Of a stretch of 64,000 bases of DNA, positions 37,200 through 46,562 are shown one piece after another; the first letter of the stretch is position 1, and every line of letters starts with the position of its first letter. Made by a program: the position numbers and the translations under genes. The DNA comes from Enterococcus casseliflavus NBRC 100478 (GTDB taxonomy: Bacteria; Bacillota; Bacilli; Lactobacillales; Enterococcaceae): assembly GCF_001544095.1 (NCBI RefSeq), contig NZ_BCPT01000002.1, positions 244,420 through 308,419 on the forward strand, read 5' to 3'. The notes under the pieces were generated by a model, which saw nothing but the letters and a program-made list of their open reading frames with translations, had not been told where the DNA came from and did not search any database.

Positions 37200-38024
37200 G
37201 TGAAAAAAGGGAAACGCGTCTTACTATTTTTGGGAGTTCTCTCATTAGTAGTTGTCTTATCTGCCTGCGGTGCAACAGGTGAAGTAAATGCACAAAGTAC
37301 TGGTCTATGGGACCGTTACATCGTTTATTATTTTGCAGAGGCGATCAAAGCCCTCTCCTTCGGCAATGCCGGGATCGGGATCATCCTCTTTACATTGATC
37401 ATTCGGGTCATTTTGATGCCGTTGATGCACTTTCAAACCAAAAGCATGCGCAAAACGCAAGAATTACAACCGAAGTTAAAAGCGCTGCAACAGCAATATG
37501 CGTCAAAAGATACAGAAACACAAAGCAAGTTAAAAGAAGAAACACAACGTTTGTATGCGGAAAACAATGTCAATCCTTATGCCGGCTGTCTGCCATTATT
37601 GGTACAAATGCCGATTTTGATGGCCTTGTGGCAATCGATCTCACGGGTTCCTGCTCTGCAAGAAGGAAAATTCTTATGGCTGCAGCTGGGTGATCGTGAC
37701 CCATACTTCATCTTGCCGATTTTAGCGGCGCTCTTTACTTTTGCAAGTACTTACTTATCAAGTATGAGCCAAGTGGAATCAAATGCGAGTCTGAAAATCA
37801 TGAATTTCGCTATGCCGATGATGATCTTACTGATGGGGATCAACATTGCCAGCGGTCTTTCCTTGTACTGGGTCGTTTCCAATGCATTCCAAGTTGTGCA
37901 AACAATGATCTTAAATAACCCATTCAAGATTCGCCAAGAAAGAGAAGAAGCTGCCCGCAAAGAACGCGAGCGTGAACGTGCGCTGAAAAAAGCAATGAGT
38001 CCTAAAAAGAAACGGAAAAAATAA
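37200..38024 (+). CDS. yidC: membrane protein insertase YidC (lipoprotein, SpoIIIJ type)
   Basis: 274 residues from GTG 37200. A lipoprotein signal peptide ends in the lipobox LSAC (Cys near residue 23), followed by the five-helix YidC core (GIGIILFTLIIRVILMPL, NPYAGCLPLLVQMPILMALW, LPILAALFTFASTYLS). The C-terminal tail is basic, KKAMSPKKKRKK, as expected for ribosome contact. It inserts proteins into the membrane with or without Sec. It follows rnpA by 18 bases. Confidence 0.96.
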   Translation: MKKGKRVLLFLGVLSLVVVLSACGATGEVNAQSTGLWDRYIVYYFAEAIKALSFGNAGIGIILFTLIIRVILMPLMHFQTKSMRKTQELQPKLKALQQQYASKDTETQSKLKEETQRLYAENNVNPYAGCLPLLVQMPILMALWQSISRVPALQEGKFLWLQLGDRDPYFILPILAALFTFASTYLSSMSQVESNASLKIMNFAMPMMILLMGINIASGLSLYWVVSNAFQVVQTMILNNPFKIRQEREEAARKERERERALKKAMSPKKKRKK

Positions 38025-38041
38025 GAGGAGGTTGCACTGCA

Positions 38042-38800
38042 ATGCCGATTTATGAAAATCTGACAGTAGATGAAGCAATTCAAGAGGGATTGCAAGTCCT
38101 TGGTATCACCAAAGATCAAGCAGTAATCGAAGTCCTGGATGAAGGAAAAAAAGGCTTCTTGGGTCTAGGAAAAAAACAAGCACGGGTCTCCATTGAAAAA
38201 CGAATCGTTGAAGAACCGGCACCCGTTGAAGAAGTACCAGCAAAACCGCTGGTAGAACCAGATCCTGTGACGACAGAGGATGCAAGCAGTGTGATGGAAG
38301 CAGCAGCGAGCGAACCTGTTTTGCTGACGGATCTTTCAGATGAGGAAGCGCTGGCTCAGCTGGGACTCTATCTGACAAATATTTCAAAAGCATTGAATGC
38401 ACCCGCCTTAGTAAAAACCGCTCGTCAAGACGGCGTGGTCGTCTTTCATTTAGAAACGCAAAAACAAGGCATTTTGATTGGGAAGCACGGCAAAACCTTG
38501 AATGCACTGCAATATTTGGCGCAAGTGTATATTCACCGCATCGCGAAAAACAAATTGTCGATTGTAGTGAATGTCGGAGATTACCGTGAAAAACGTCAAG
38601 CGATCTTAGAACGTTTGGCTAGCCGTACTGCTGAAAAAGTCAAACGAACAGGCCGCCCAGTCTTTTTAGAACCGATGCCGGCGTTTGAAAGAAAGCAGAT
38701 CCATTCAGTTTTGAGTAAAGATGCGTATGTTCAAACTCATTCTGAAGGGGATGAACCGTATCGCTACTTAGTAGTGGAACCTGCGGACAAACGAATTTAA
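38042..38800 (+). CDS. jag: RNA-binding protein KhpB/Jag
   Basis: 252 residues. Three domains: Jag_N at residues 1-52 (NLTVDEAIQEGLQVLGI, GFLGLGKKQARV), an acidic Pro/Val-rich linker, the KH domain near residues 135-185 (GKHGKTLNALQYLAQVY) and the R3H domain at the C-terminus (FERKQIHSVLSK, with R and H of the motif). KhpB binds RNA with KhpA and affects cell elongation in streptococci. It is 17 bases after yidC, the standard partner. Confidence 0.95.
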   Translation: MPIYENLTVDEAIQEGLQVLGITKDQAVIEVLDEGKKGFLGLGKKQARVSIEKRIVEEPAPVEEVPAKPLVEPDPVTTEDASSVMEAAASEPVLLTDLSDEEALAQLGLYLTNISKALNAPALVKTARQDGVVVFHLETQKQGILIGKHGKTLNALQYLAQVYIHRIAKNKLSIVVNVGDYREKRQAILERLASRTAEKVKRTGRPVFLEPMPAFERKQIHSVLSKDAYVQTHSEGDEPYRYLVVEPADKRI

Positions 38801-38802
38801 TG

Positions 38803-38842
38803 AAAAAAGGGAAAGGCGGTCTGACAAGCCTTTCCCTTTTTT
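38803..38842 (+). terminator. jag terminator
   Basis: Stem AAAAAAGGGAAAGGC/GCCTTTCCCTTTTTT with a 10-base loop, directly after the jag stop. Confidence 0.9.
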
Positions 38843-38857
38843 GATGGGAAAAAGCGA

Positions 38858-38978
38858 TTGACAACAAATTTAAAACCAAGTATCCTTGACTAGAAATCAT
38901 TCTTATCAAAGTCAACATACGTTACGTAGGTCAGCCTTTGGTATCAAAAAAGAGTCCGTATGCCGCGGACTCTTTTTT
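38858..38978 (+). ncRNA. possible small RNA: orphan promoter followed by terminator
   Basis: TTGACA-17-TATCCT (38858-38886) faces right with no ORF after it. A strong terminator at 38946-38978 (AAAAAAGAGTCCG/CGGACTCTTTTTT) would end a transcript of about 86 bases, which contains TTGACT/AGTCAA pairing. The same hairpin also serves as terminator of the convergent gene at 39005. Confidence 0.35.
38946..38978. terminator. bidirectional terminator
   Basis: 13-bp stem with a 7-base loop and T-runs on both strands, 27 bases after the stop of the minus-strand gene at 39005. Confidence 0.85.
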
Positions 38979-39004
38979 GTATTTTTCTTTGATGATAGAG
39001 GCAA

Positions 39005-39334
39005 TTAGCCGCCGATGGTTGATTGAGTAAATTGAACCACTGTACCATAGGCAAAGATCTCAAGGTAGGTTTTGTCGCCTTCGACGATGCGGTCATGTTC
39101 GAAATGACAGTTGATCACTGCATTCGCTCCGTAGCTGTGGGCGGTTTCTTTTAAGCGATAGGTCACATCTGCCAACAGGTCGTTCAAATTCACAGATGTA
39201 TCAAATAGATCTACTTCGATTTTGTCTGCCGCAAAGACGATATCCCGCACGACGTAAGGCCGATTCACGTTTCCTGTCGATAAAATGATTTCTTTAATGC
39301 GAGCAGCGCTGTTTGATGATTTGATGGTTTCCAT
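39005..39334 (-). CDS. YbjQ/UPF0145-like protein
   Basis: 109 residues. The C-terminal half, HSYGANAVINCHFEHDR followed by YLEIFAYGTVVQF, resembles the YbjQ (UPF0145) family, in which a GA(D/N)AV turn precedes a beta strand and a short TAV-type end. The family is annotated as heavy-metal-binding by structure comparison, without firm function. ATG 39334 has AGAGGGA upstream. Single-gene unit between two plus-strand operons. Confidence 0.65.
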   Translation of the reverse strand: METIKSSNSAARIKEIILSTGNVNRPYVVRDIVFAADKIEVDLFDTSVNLNDLLADVTYRLKETAHSYGANAVINCHFEHDRIVEGDKTYLEIFAYGTVVQFTQSTIGG

Positions 39335-39419
39335 AATAGATCCCTCTTTTCTTATTCTTTGCTTTTATTTTAAAGGTTTTTGCGGACAGATGCAAAATTT
39401 AAAAGTTTTTGAAGGAAGC

Positions 39420-39448
39420 TTGCGACTCACGCAAAAATGTGCTAATCT
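39420..39448 (+). promoter_or_regulatory. possible mnmE promoter
   Basis: TTGCGA-17-TAATCT with a TGn extension; a second candidate TTGACA lies at 39464. Confidence 0.4.
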
Positions 39449-39476
39449 ATTTCCAGAATTTAATTGACAAGCAGTC

Positions 39477-39545
39477 AAAGTGCTAAGTCTACTCGTTTTT
39501 ATTGATTTTCAATCAATTTGACGGGTGGAGTGGGCACTTTTTTTA
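39477..39545 (+). promoter_or_regulatory. structured leader/attenuator candidate before mnmE
   Basis: Outer stem AAAGTGC/GCACTTT (39477-39483 with 39534-39540) followed by a T-run, a second level pairing CTACTCGT with ACGGGTGG through G-U pairs, and an apical hairpin ATTGATT/AATCAAT at 39501-39517. It lies about 30 bases before the mnmE start. Confidence 0.5.
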
Positions 39546-39572
39546 TGTGAAAAAATAGGAGGAGCAAGCAAC

Positions 39573-40970
39573 ATGGCGAATATAACGCAAGAATTTGATA
39601 CGATTGCCGCGATTTCCACCCCGCCAGGCGAAGGGGCCATCAGTATTGTGCGATTAAGCGGGGAAGAAGCGATCGCAATTGCGGATCGGATTTTTCAAGC
39701 AGGCACTAAAACCCTCGCCCAAGTCCCTAGTCATACGATCCATTATGGTCATATCGTGGACCCAGAAGAAAACCGTTTGATGGATGAAGTGATGCTATCA
39801 GTGATGAAAAAGCCGCGGACCTTTACCCGAGAAGATGTCGTCGAGATCAACTGCCACGGCGGGATTGTTGTCGTCAATCAACTCTTGCAGCTGGTTTTGC
39901 GACAAGGCGCACGGTTGGCTGAGCCGGGAGAATTCACCAAGCGGGCCTTTTTAAACGGACGGGTTGACCTTTCTCAAGCCGAGGCGGTGATGGACTTGAT
40001 TCGTGCCAAGACCGATAAGGCGATGAATCTCGCTGTCAATCAGCTGGATGGCAATCTTTCCCACTTGATTCGGACTTTACGCCAAGAGATTTTAGAGACG
40101 CTGGCACAAGTTGAAGTGAATATCGATTACCCTGAATACGATGATGTGGAAGAATTGACGACCCGCTTATTGTTAGAAAAAGCCACGATGGTCAAAGGGC
40201 AGATCCAAGCCTTATTAGCGACTGCCCAACAAGGAAAAATTTTGCGAGAAGGTTTGAGTACTGCGATCATCGGTCGGCCGAATGTCGGTAAATCCAGCTT
40301 ATTGAACCATTTATTAAGGGAAGAAAAAGCCATCGTGACAGACATTGCTGGTACGACTCGAGATGTCATTGAAGAGTATGTCAATGTTCGCGGGGTACCG
40401 TTGAAACTGATCGATACGGCTGGTATCCGCGAAACAGAAGATGTCGTTGAGAAAATCGGGGTCGAACGCAGCCGCAAAGCATTGGCAGAAGCGGAGTTGA
40501 TTTTGCTGGTTCTCAACCAAAGCGAAGGATTGACCCAGGAAGACAAACAATTGCTGGAGCTGACTGCTGGCAGCCGTCGGATCATCTTATTGAATAAGAC
40601 CGACCTTGAGCCAAAATTAGCACCCGCTGAGCTAGCACAGTACGCAGCAGATGAACCGATTTTTTCTGTCTCTGTGTTGACCAACGAAGGCTTAGACCAA
40701 CTGGAACAAGCCATTGCCGATCTATTCTTTGGGGGCAAGACCACCGATAAGGATGCTTCCTATCTTTCTAATACTCGCCACATTGCCTTATTAGAAAATG
40801 CCGTTCAGTCGTTGTCTGAGGTCATCCAAGGGATCGAAGCAGGAATGCCTGTCGACTTGGTTCAAATCGATATGACACGCTGCTGGGACTATCTAGGAGA
40901 AGTTGTCGGCGACAGTGTTCAAGATGAGTTGATCACCCAATTGTTCAGTCAGTTTTGTTTAGGAAAATAA
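39573..40970 (+). CDS. mnmE: tRNA modification GTPase MnmE
   Basis: 465 residues from ATG 39573 with AGGAGG upstream. N-terminal folate-binding domain ([23 protein letters not shown] in part), helical domain, and inserted G domain with [25 protein letters not shown] and NKTD. The C-terminus is FCLGK, the Cys used in the family. With MnmG it makes the 5-carboxymethylaminomethyl group on U34 of certain tRNAs. MnmG follows immediately. Confidence 0.97.
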   Translation: MANITQEFDTIAAISTPPGEGAISIVRLSGEEAIAIADRIFQAGTKTLAQVPSHTIHYGHIVDPEENRLMDEVMLSVMKKPRTFTREDVVEINCHGGIVVVNQLLQLVLRQGARLAEPGEFTKRAFLNGRVDLSQAEAVMDLIRAKTDKAMNLAVNQLDGNLSHLIRTLRQEILETLAQVEVNIDYPEYDDVEELTTRLLLEKATMVKGQIQALLATAQQGKILREGLSTAIIGRPNVGKSSLLNHLLREEKAIVTDIAGTTRDVIEEYVNVRGVPLKLIDTAGIRETEDVVEKIGVERSRKALAEAELILLVLNQSEGLTQEDKQLLELTAGSRRIILLNKTDLEPKLAPAELAQYAADEPIFSVSVLTNEGLDQLEQAIADLFFGGKTTDKDASYLSNTRHIALLENAVQSLSEVIQGIEAGMPVDLVQIDMTRCWDYLGEVVGDSVQDELITQLFSQFCLGK

Positions 40971-41003
40971 AGAATGCGCCACTGGCGTAAAAAGGAGAAC
41001 ACC

Positions 41004-42896
41004 ATGCAAGAATATCAAGCAGAAAGTTATGACGTGATCGTTGTTGGTGCCGGCCATGCCGGATCAGAAGCTGCCTTGGCAGCCAGCCGAATGGGGGCAA
41101 AAACCCTCTTGCTGACCATCAACTTAGACATGGTCGCATTCATGCCTTGTAATCCCTCCGTCGGCGGACCAGCAAAAGGCGTCGTGGTGCGCGAAATCGA
41201 TGCTTTAGGCGGAGAAATGGGCAAAAATATCGACAAAACCTACATCCAAATGCGGATGCTCAATACAGGAAAAGGTCCCGCTGTGCGGGCCTTGCGGGCG
41301 CAAGCCGATAAACATGCCTATGCGGCTGAAATGAAACGAACGATCGAAAAAGAAGCCAATCTGACACTGCGCCAAGGAATCGTTGAAAAGCTGATCGTTG
41401 AAGAAGGCGAATGCCGTGGCGTCGTGACCTCTACAGGCGCTCGTTACCAAGCCCAATCTGTAGTGATCACTGCGGGAACAGCGTTGCGAGGAGAGATCAT
41501 CATTGGAGAGTTGAAGTATTCTTCTGGACCAAACAACTCCCAGCCATCGATTGGACTAGCCGATCATTTGAAAGAGCTTGGCCTAGAGATCGCTCGTTTT
41601 AAAACGGGTACACCACCGCGGGTGAAATCCAGCACCATCAACTATGAGGTAACGGAGATCCAGCCTGGCGATGAACAACCGAATCACTTTAGTTACAGCA
41701 CACCCGATGAAGCCTACAATCAAAACCAAGAACCTTGCTGGTTGACCTATACGAACGAAGGGACGCACCAAATCATCAACCAGAATTTACACCGGGCGCC
41801 GATGTTTACAGGGATCGTTGAAGGAGTAGGTGCCCGTTATTGCCCATCTATCGAAGACAAAATCGTGCGTTTTGCAGACAAATCTCGTCACCAACTGTTC
41901 TTGGAACCAGAAGGGTTGAACACCGAAGAAGTGTATGTTCAAGGGCTTTCTACTTCTATGCCAGAAGATGTCCAAGTTCAAATGCTGCATTCCATCGCAG
42001 GTTTAGAAAAAGCGGAAATGATGCGGACGGGCTACGCCATTGAATATGATGTCGTGGTGCCTCATCAATTGCGTCCAACATTAGAAACCAAAGTCATCGA
42101 AAACCTCTTTACGGCAGGACAAACCAACGGAACCAGCGGCTATGAAGAAGCGGCCGGTCAAGGCTTGATCGCAGGCATCAATGCTGCTTTGAAAGTTCAA
42201 GGCAAAGAACCCTTCATTATGAAACGCAGCGACGGTTATATCGGTGTGATGATCGATGATTTGGTGACCAAAGGAACCAATGAACCTTACCGCTTATTGA
42301 CCTCTCGTGCCGAATACCGCTTATTGCTGCGTCATGATAATGCGGATCTGCGTTTGACCGAAGTGGGACATCAAATCGGGCTCGTCCCAGAAGCACAATA
42401 CGAAGCGTATGTAGCGAAAAAAGAAGCTGTTGAAGCAGAAATTAAACGTTTATCCAAGATCCGCATCAAACCAACGCCAGAAGTACAAGCGTATTTGACT
42501 GCTAAAGGGACGGCTACCTTGAAAGATGGCGTTTTAGCAAATGAATTCTTGCGTCGGCCTGAAGTGACGTATGCCGAAATGCTACAATTTATCGAAGCCA
42601 ATGAAGCATTGAAGCCAAAAGAGATCGAACAAGTCGAGATCCAAATCAAATACGAAGGCTATATCAAAAAAGCTCTCGAAAAAGTGGAGAAACTCAAACG
42701 GATGGAAGCCAAACGCATTCCTGAAAACATCGACTATGCCGCTATCAATGGCTTGGCAACAGAAGCCAAACAAAAACTGCAAAAAATCCAACCCGAAACC
42801 ATCGCCCAAGCGAGCCGTATCAGCGGAGTAAACCCAGCTGATATCAGTATTTTGATGGTGTATATCGAGCAAGGGAAGATTGCCAAGGTTAACTAA
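41004..42896 (+). CDS. mnmG: tRNA uridine 5-carboxymethylaminomethyl modification enzyme MnmG
   Basis: 630 residues from ATG 41004 with AAAGGAG upstream. FAD site [20 protein letters not shown] at the start, the conserved [22 protein letters not shown], the catalytic loop FKTGTPPR, and a C-terminal helical domain that binds MnmE. It is the FAD partner in U34 modification. Coupled to mnmE with a 33-base gap; the unit ends in a strong terminator. Confidence 0.97.
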   Translation: MQEYQAESYDVIVVGAGHAGSEAALAASRMGAKTLLLTINLDMVAFMPCNPSVGGPAKGVVVREIDALGGEMGKNIDKTYIQMRMLNTGKGPAVRALRAQADKHAYAAEMKRTIEKEANLTLRQGIVEKLIVEEGECRGVVTSTGARYQAQSVVITAGTALRGEIIIGELKYSSGPNNSQPSIGLADHLKELGLEIARFKTGTPPRVKSSTINYEVTEIQPGDEQPNHFSYSTPDEAYNQNQEPCWLTYTNEGTHQIINQNLHRAPMFTGIVEGVGARYCPSIEDKIVRFADKSRHQLFLEPEGLNTEEVYVQGLSTSMPEDVQVQMLHSIAGLEKAEMMRTGYAIEYDVVVPHQLRPTLETKVIENLFTAGQTNGTSGYEEAAGQGLIAGINAALKVQGKEPFIMKRSDGYIGVMIDDLVTKGTNEPYRLLTSRAEYRLLLRHDNADLRLTEVGHQIGLVPEAQYEAYVAKKEAVEAEIKRLSKIRIKPTPEVQAYLTAKGTATLKDGVLANEFLRRPEVTYAEMLQFIEANEALKPKEIEQVEIQIKYEGYIKKALEKVEKLKRMEAKRIPENIDYAAINGLATEAKQKLQKIQPETIAQASRISGVNPADISILMVYIEQGKIAKVN

Positions 42897-42948
42897 AGAC
42901 GGTTAATATTCTTTGAAAAACCAATTTATAAATGGTAAATAGAGTGTC

Positions 42949-42986
42949 AAAAGCCCGCTGCGAAAACAATTCGCAGCGGGCTTTTT
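42949..42986. terminator. mnmG terminator
   Basis: 16-bp stem AAAAGCCCGCTGCGAA/TTCGCAGCGGGCTTTT, loop of 5, T-run on the plus strand; A-run before it makes it usable for the convergent XRE gene as well. Confidence 0.9.
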
Positions 42987-43001
42987 GTCTTAATAATAAA
43001 G

Positions 43002-43520
43002 TTATTCCACTTTTTCAATCGTAGTGGTTCCCCAATTCATGATGTTGCTGAGATGGACATAGCCATCGTACAAATTCAAGAAAATCGAGAAGGCACAGAC
43101 GATATAGATCAATACATAAAAATTATTGGCTTTTTTGTTACGCCATAAAACAAAGCCATCTAAGATCAGTCCTAAAGGAAAAAGAAAGGAGCCGATTCCA
43201 GCTAACAGTAGCAAGAGCAGACTTTCATCTTTATCTGCTGCCATCGTTCTTTGGAGTAACGACAATTTTTCTTTCTTGTCGTTGATTTCTTGATTGTTGG
43301 TTTCGATCCGCTCTTTTAAGGCTTCGTTCTCACGTAAAAGCTCATCGATCGAGACTTGGTAGAGATCGCTCAACAAAATCAAATTCTCAATATCTGGATA
43401 GCCGCGCCCATTTTCCCATTTTGAAATCGACTGGCGTGAAATCTGTAATTTTTCTGCGACTGCTGTTTGCGACAATCCGGAAGACTCGCGACAGCTTTTT
43501 AATTGTTCTGCTAAAGCCAA
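43002..43520 (-). CDS. XRE-family regulator with C-terminal membrane helices
   Basis: 172 residues from TTG 43520 with AGGAG upstream. The N-terminal HTH is clear: SGLSQTAVAEKLQISRQSIS, KWENGRGYPDIENLILLSDL. A charged coiled-coil stretch (about residues 62-92) joins it to two or three membrane helices (about 100-125 and 133-155). This is the layout of membrane-anchored XRE regulators next to small membrane or secreted proteins. It follows the secreted-protein gene by 16 bases and is probably cotranscribed with it. Target unknown. Confidence 0.75.
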   Translation of the reverse strand: MALAEQLKSCRESSGLSQTAVAEKLQISRQSISKWENGRGYPDIENLILLSDLYQVSIDELLRENEALKERIETNNQEINDKKEKLSLLQRTMAADKDESLLLLLLAGIGSFLFPLGLILDGFVLWRNKKANNFYVLIYIVCAFSIFLNLYDGYVHLSNIMNWGTTTIEKVE

Positions 43521-43536
43521 TGTATGCTCCTATCTG

Positions 43537-43995
43537 CTATTTAACAACTAGCTTCCCATTTGAGATCGTGGTTACGACACTCCCATTGGTAGTGATTATA
43601 CCTGCTTTTTGCTTAAACGTACAGGTGGCTTTGGTGGACGTGTGAGTTAATGAACTAGAAGTGATACTTCCTCTGTGAGCAACTAAACTTAAATTCGAAG
43701 TGCCTGTAAATTGATTGCGGCTATTGACCGTTACATTATAACTAGCGGTCCAATTACCTGCGGATGTTTTTGACACACGATACGTTCCCGCTGCCAGATT
43801 TGCTCGGAATGACGGCAATTTTTCAATGGTCAAAATCACCTCGTTGCCTTCTTCATCTACCGTGATCAGCTGCTTATAGGGACTATCTGATGCTAAGTCA
43901 TAAACGAGTTCAGGTTCTTCCACTGTCTGGGCGGCAGCTGGGAGAGCAAAGAGGAAACAAAGAAAAATAAACGGCACAAAAAATAATTTTTTCAC
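43537..43995 (-). CDS. small secreted protein of unknown function
   Basis: 152 residues, start taken as GTG 43995 (GGAG at 8 bases; an in-frame GTG at 44004 is possible). A signal peptide is clear: basic KK, hydrophobic core FFVPFIFLCFLFALPA, cleavage after AAAQ-type residues near 25. The mature part begins acidic (VEEPELVYDLASDS), then becomes Thr/Ser/Asn-rich with beta-strand character, like an extracellular beta-sandwich. It may belong to the DUF5626-like secreted proteins; I cannot confirm that. Partner of the XRE gene downstream. Confidence 0.65.
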   Translation of the reverse strand: MKKLFFVPFIFLCFLFALPAAAQTVEEPELVYDLASDSPYKQLITVDEEGNEVILTIEKLPSFRANLAAGTYRVSKTSAGNWTASYNVTVNSRNQFTGTSNLSLVAHRGSITSSSLTHTSTKATCTFKQKAGIITTNGSVVTTISNGKLVVK

Positions 43996-44112
43996 AAACA
44001 CCACTCCTTGTACTTTTAATAATTCAAGTATACAAGGTTTATTTAGTTAAAGAAAGCACAAGCTAGTTTACAGAGGTAACGGATGGTTCACAACTGTTGC
44101 TAGATCAGCATT

Positions 44113-44307
44113 TCATAGGTTATTTTTTAGGATGTCGAGAAATTTTAAAAGTGATGGTTCATTCAAAAGGTCTTCGTTTTTTAGGTTTCTGACAACGAAC
44201 TGCTGCTTTTTAAAAGAAACGGTTGCTTTAGTTTTAATCAAACCTAGCTGTGAAAGGAAACAAAAAAGCGAAAGAGTAGGCAACGTTTCGCGCAGCTCAA
44301 ACGACAA
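44113..44307 (-). CDS. possible 64-residue protein
   Basis: TTG 44307 follows AAGGAGG by 7 bases, an ideal site. The frame (MSFELRETLPTLSLF to KFLDILKNNL) is open for 64 codons. It lies 35 bases after the DUF2188 gene on the same strand and could be its operon partner. The reading can be extended to a TTG at 44340, but the ribosome binding site favours 44307. No family recognised; it may be a decayed gene. The remaining 110 bases to the next gene show nothing clear. Confidence 0.35.
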   Translation of the reverse strand: MSFELRETLPTLSLFCFLSQLGLIKTKATVSFKKQQFVVRNLKNEDLLNEPSLLKFLDILKNNL

Positions 44308-44342
44308 AGGTAAGACCTCCTTCCGCTTTTTTGCAGCCAATT

Positions 44343-44795
44343 TTATTCTCTCAAATCAATATCCTTTTGATGGTCGCCGTCTTTCTTATAAACGTTCACC
44401 ACGGATTCTTTGTTTTCGGCGATTTCTTTGGCACGGGCGATGGCATCTGCTTTCTTGTCGAAATGATCACTGGCACGTTTCGCCCCTTTGGAACGGACTT
44501 GCCATTGGTCGTCTTCATACACAACTTCTACATCCGCATCCATTAATTTTTCCGCATTCTTATTGGTTTGATGGGTATCGTCTTTTTGCGGATTTTTTTC
44601 TTTCTGAAAAGCTTTCTTCTCCTCTTCATCTGCATTGTCATACCATTTTTCTGCTTGACTCGTGGCGATCGGGATTGCCCGATCATCCGAATAGCCATCG
44701 GCTAGCAGGGCATTGGCGATATCGATCGCTTTTTTACGAACTAAGGGGTCTAGATTCTTCATTGACGCAGGATAATCACGGACATTCCAAGGCAT
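44343..44795 (-). CDS. DUF2188 domain protein
   Basis: 150 residues. The N-terminal part (MPWNVRDYPASMKNLDPLVR, KKAIDIANALLADGYSDDRA, PIATSQAEKWYDN) resembles small stress-associated proteins with a helical motif. The C-terminal part (VVYEDDQWQVRSKGAKRASD, HFDKKADAIARAKEIAENK) matches the DUF2188 pattern, a beta strand with QWQV followed by a helix with A-x-A-x-A-KEIA. The protein is very hydrophilic and probably cytoplasmic. Function unknown; often stress-linked. AAAGGAGG precedes ATG 44795. Confidence 0.75.
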   Translation of the reverse strand: MPWNVRDYPASMKNLDPLVRKKAIDIANALLADGYSDDRAIPIATSQAEKWYDNADEEEKKAFQKEKNPQKDDTHQTNKNAEKLMDADVEVVYEDDQWQVRSKGAKRASDHFDKKADAIARAKEIAENKESVVNVYKKDGDHQKDIDLRE

Positions 44796-44972
44796 TCTTT
44801 GTTTCCTCCTTTTTCTTGATCCAAGGTCATTTTCTTAGGGGTTCCCTTTTACAGGTACTACCAGTTACTACTTATTAGTTTACCCCCTTCTATAAAAAAG
44901 GGAAATTATTTGATTTCTGGTCAAAAATGGGGGCACTTTCTTTTTTCATTTTCTAATAAACGATGATTTATT

Positions 44973-44984
44973 TTTGTTAACAAA
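44973..44984. promoter_or_regulatory. 12-bp palindrome upstream of the stress operon
   Basis: TTTGTTAACAAA, a perfect palindrome 68 bases before the SDR start, in a 256-base AT-rich gap. Possible operator; promoter elements are not clear. Confidence 0.3.
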
Positions 44985-45051
44985 GCGTTATATTTCCCAA
45001 AAAAAAATGAATGGTTTAGAATTTTATTATAGAGAAAAGGAGGACGTAAGA

Positions 45052-45945
45052 ATGAGTGAACCTATTTTGACTGATCCACGGGAACTTTATCACACGGGTA
45101 AATACAGCAAACAGGAACAAGATACGCCTGCTTTACAAGAAGAAATGCGACCAAAACCTGATTGTGGTGAAGAATCTTATGAGGGAAGTCAGCAGTTAGA
45201 AAACCGGCGTGTACTGATCACCGGTGGGGATTCTGGGATCGGACGTGCAGCAGCGATTGCCTTCGCCCGTGAAGGAGCAGACATTGCCCTACACTTTTTC
45301 CCAGGAGAAGAAGAAGATGCCGAAGAAGTTGCAGGGTACATCAAAGAAGCTGGGCGCAAAGTGATTTTGCTCCCCTATGACCTGCGAGACGAAGCGGCAC
45401 CACAAGAGATCGTTGACAAAGCGGTGGCAGCATTAGGTGGGTTAGATACATTAGTATTGAACGCAGCACAGCAAATCACGCGGCCATCGATTGCAGAATT
45501 ACCGATTGAACAAGTGAAAGATACCTTTATGGTAAACATTATCTCCATGTTTGCATTAGTCAAAGCTGCTGAGCCGCACTTACCGGCTGGGGGAGCGATC
45601 GTGACAACGACTTCTGTCCAAGCCTTTAGTCCAAGTGCCCATTTAATGGATTATGCGGCAACCAAATCGGCGATCGCCAGTTTTACAGTCAGCTTGGCGA
45701 AACAATTTGCTGAAAAAGGAATTCGCGTCAATGGGGTAGCCCCAGGACCGATCTGGACACCATTACAGTTAGATCATGGCCAACCGCAAGACCAGCTGCC
45801 TGAATTTGGTCAGCAAGCGTTACTTGAGCGGGCAGGACAACCAGCTGAGCTGGCACCTGTCTATGTCTTTTTAGCTTCGAATAAAGCTAGCTATGTGACA
45901 GCACAGATTTATGGTGTTACCGGCGGAGAAGCCATCAACTTGTAA
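45052..45945 (+). CDS. short-chain dehydrogenase (general stress protein 39-like)
   Basis: 297 residues from ATG 45052 (AAGGAGG upstream; earlier reading from 44974 rejected). A 40-residue N-terminal extension is followed by the SDR fold: NAD(P) motif TGGDSGIGRAAAIAFA, catalytic Ser in TTTSVQAFSPS, and Y-x3-K in MDYAATKSA. The C-terminus GVTGGEAINL is typical of the YdaD/YhdF (GSP39) group. The substrate is not known. First gene of a run with amaP, a DUF2273 gene and asp23, all envelope-stress related. Confidence 0.85.
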   Translation: MSEPILTDPRELYHTGKYSKQEQDTPALQEEMRPKPDCGEESYEGSQQLENRRVLITGGDSGIGRAAAIAFAREGADIALHFFPGEEEDAEEVAGYIKEAGRKVILLPYDLRDEAAPQEIVDKAVAALGGLDTLVLNAAQQITRPSIAELPIEQVKDTFMVNIISMFALVKAAEPHLPAGGAIVTTTSVQAFSPSAHLMDYAATKSAIASFTVSLAKQFAEKGIRVNGVAPGPIWTPLQLDHGQPQDQLPEFGQQALLERAGQPAELAPVYVFLASNKASYVTAQIYGVTGGEAINL

Positions 45946-45982
45946 GCTTATCAAAAATTGGAGAAAAAGGAGGAGGTGTCCT

Positions 45983-46552
45983 ATGAGTAAAGGGTGGAAA
46001 ATCGTATCAATCATCGTTTCGTTGATCTTTATCACTGTCTTATTACCAATCGTATTAATGAGTAATCCTTATATGGAGCTGCCATTTGGTTTGGACAGCA
46101 GAGGCAATGTCGTCACGTATTTCTTTGACAACTTGTTTATGCGTCAATATATGTTTTGGGTAGCTGTTGTCTTGATCGCCTTATTCTTGATCGTGATCTT
46201 AGTCGTGCTTTTTTATCCAAAAACCAAAACGACCTTTGTTTTGAAAGAGGATAAGGGCGCATTGACGATCGATAAGAAAGCAATCGAAGGACTTGTACGT
46301 ACGAAAGTAAATGAAAAAGAATTTGTTGAAGGACCAAAAGTTCATGTCAAGGCGACCAAAAATCGAATTTTGATTAAAATCAAAGGACGCTTGAAACGGA
46401 CGTCTGCCTTAGTCGGCAAAACCGAAAACTTAATGGCGGAAATCCAACAAGATGTCCAACGAGTGCTTGGTTCAAGTGAGAAAGTCAAAGTCGAAGTCAA
46501 CTACGCGAATTTTGAACAAAATGAGACTCCGGAAAACCCGCGAGTAGAATAG
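45983..46552 (+). CDS. amaP: alkaline shock response membrane anchor protein AmaP
   Basis: 189 residues from ATG 45983 with AGGAGG upstream. Two membrane helices (about residues 5-27 and 52-77) and a cytoplasmic domain resembling Asp23 proteins (KAIEGLVRTKVNEKEFVEGP, VHVKATKNRILIKIKGRLKR). AmaP tethers Asp23 to the membrane in staphylococci. The gene lies upstream of DUF2273 and asp23, which fits that role. Confidence 0.85.
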   Translation: MSKGWKIVSIIVSLIFITVLLPIVLMSNPYMELPFGLDSRGNVVTYFFDNLFMRQYMFWVAVVLIALFLIVILVVLFYPKTKTTFVLKEDKGALTIDKKAIEGLVRTKVNEKEFVEGPKVHVKATKNRILIKIKGRLKRTSALVGKTENLMAEIQQDVQRVLGSSEKVKVEVNYANFEQNETPENPRVE

Positions 46553-46562
46553 GAGGGCTATG

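Noticed and set aside
44940..45051. Sigma-B type promoter for the stress operon
   Set aside because: No clear GTTTAA-GGGTAT pair, and enterococci are not known to have sigma-B.
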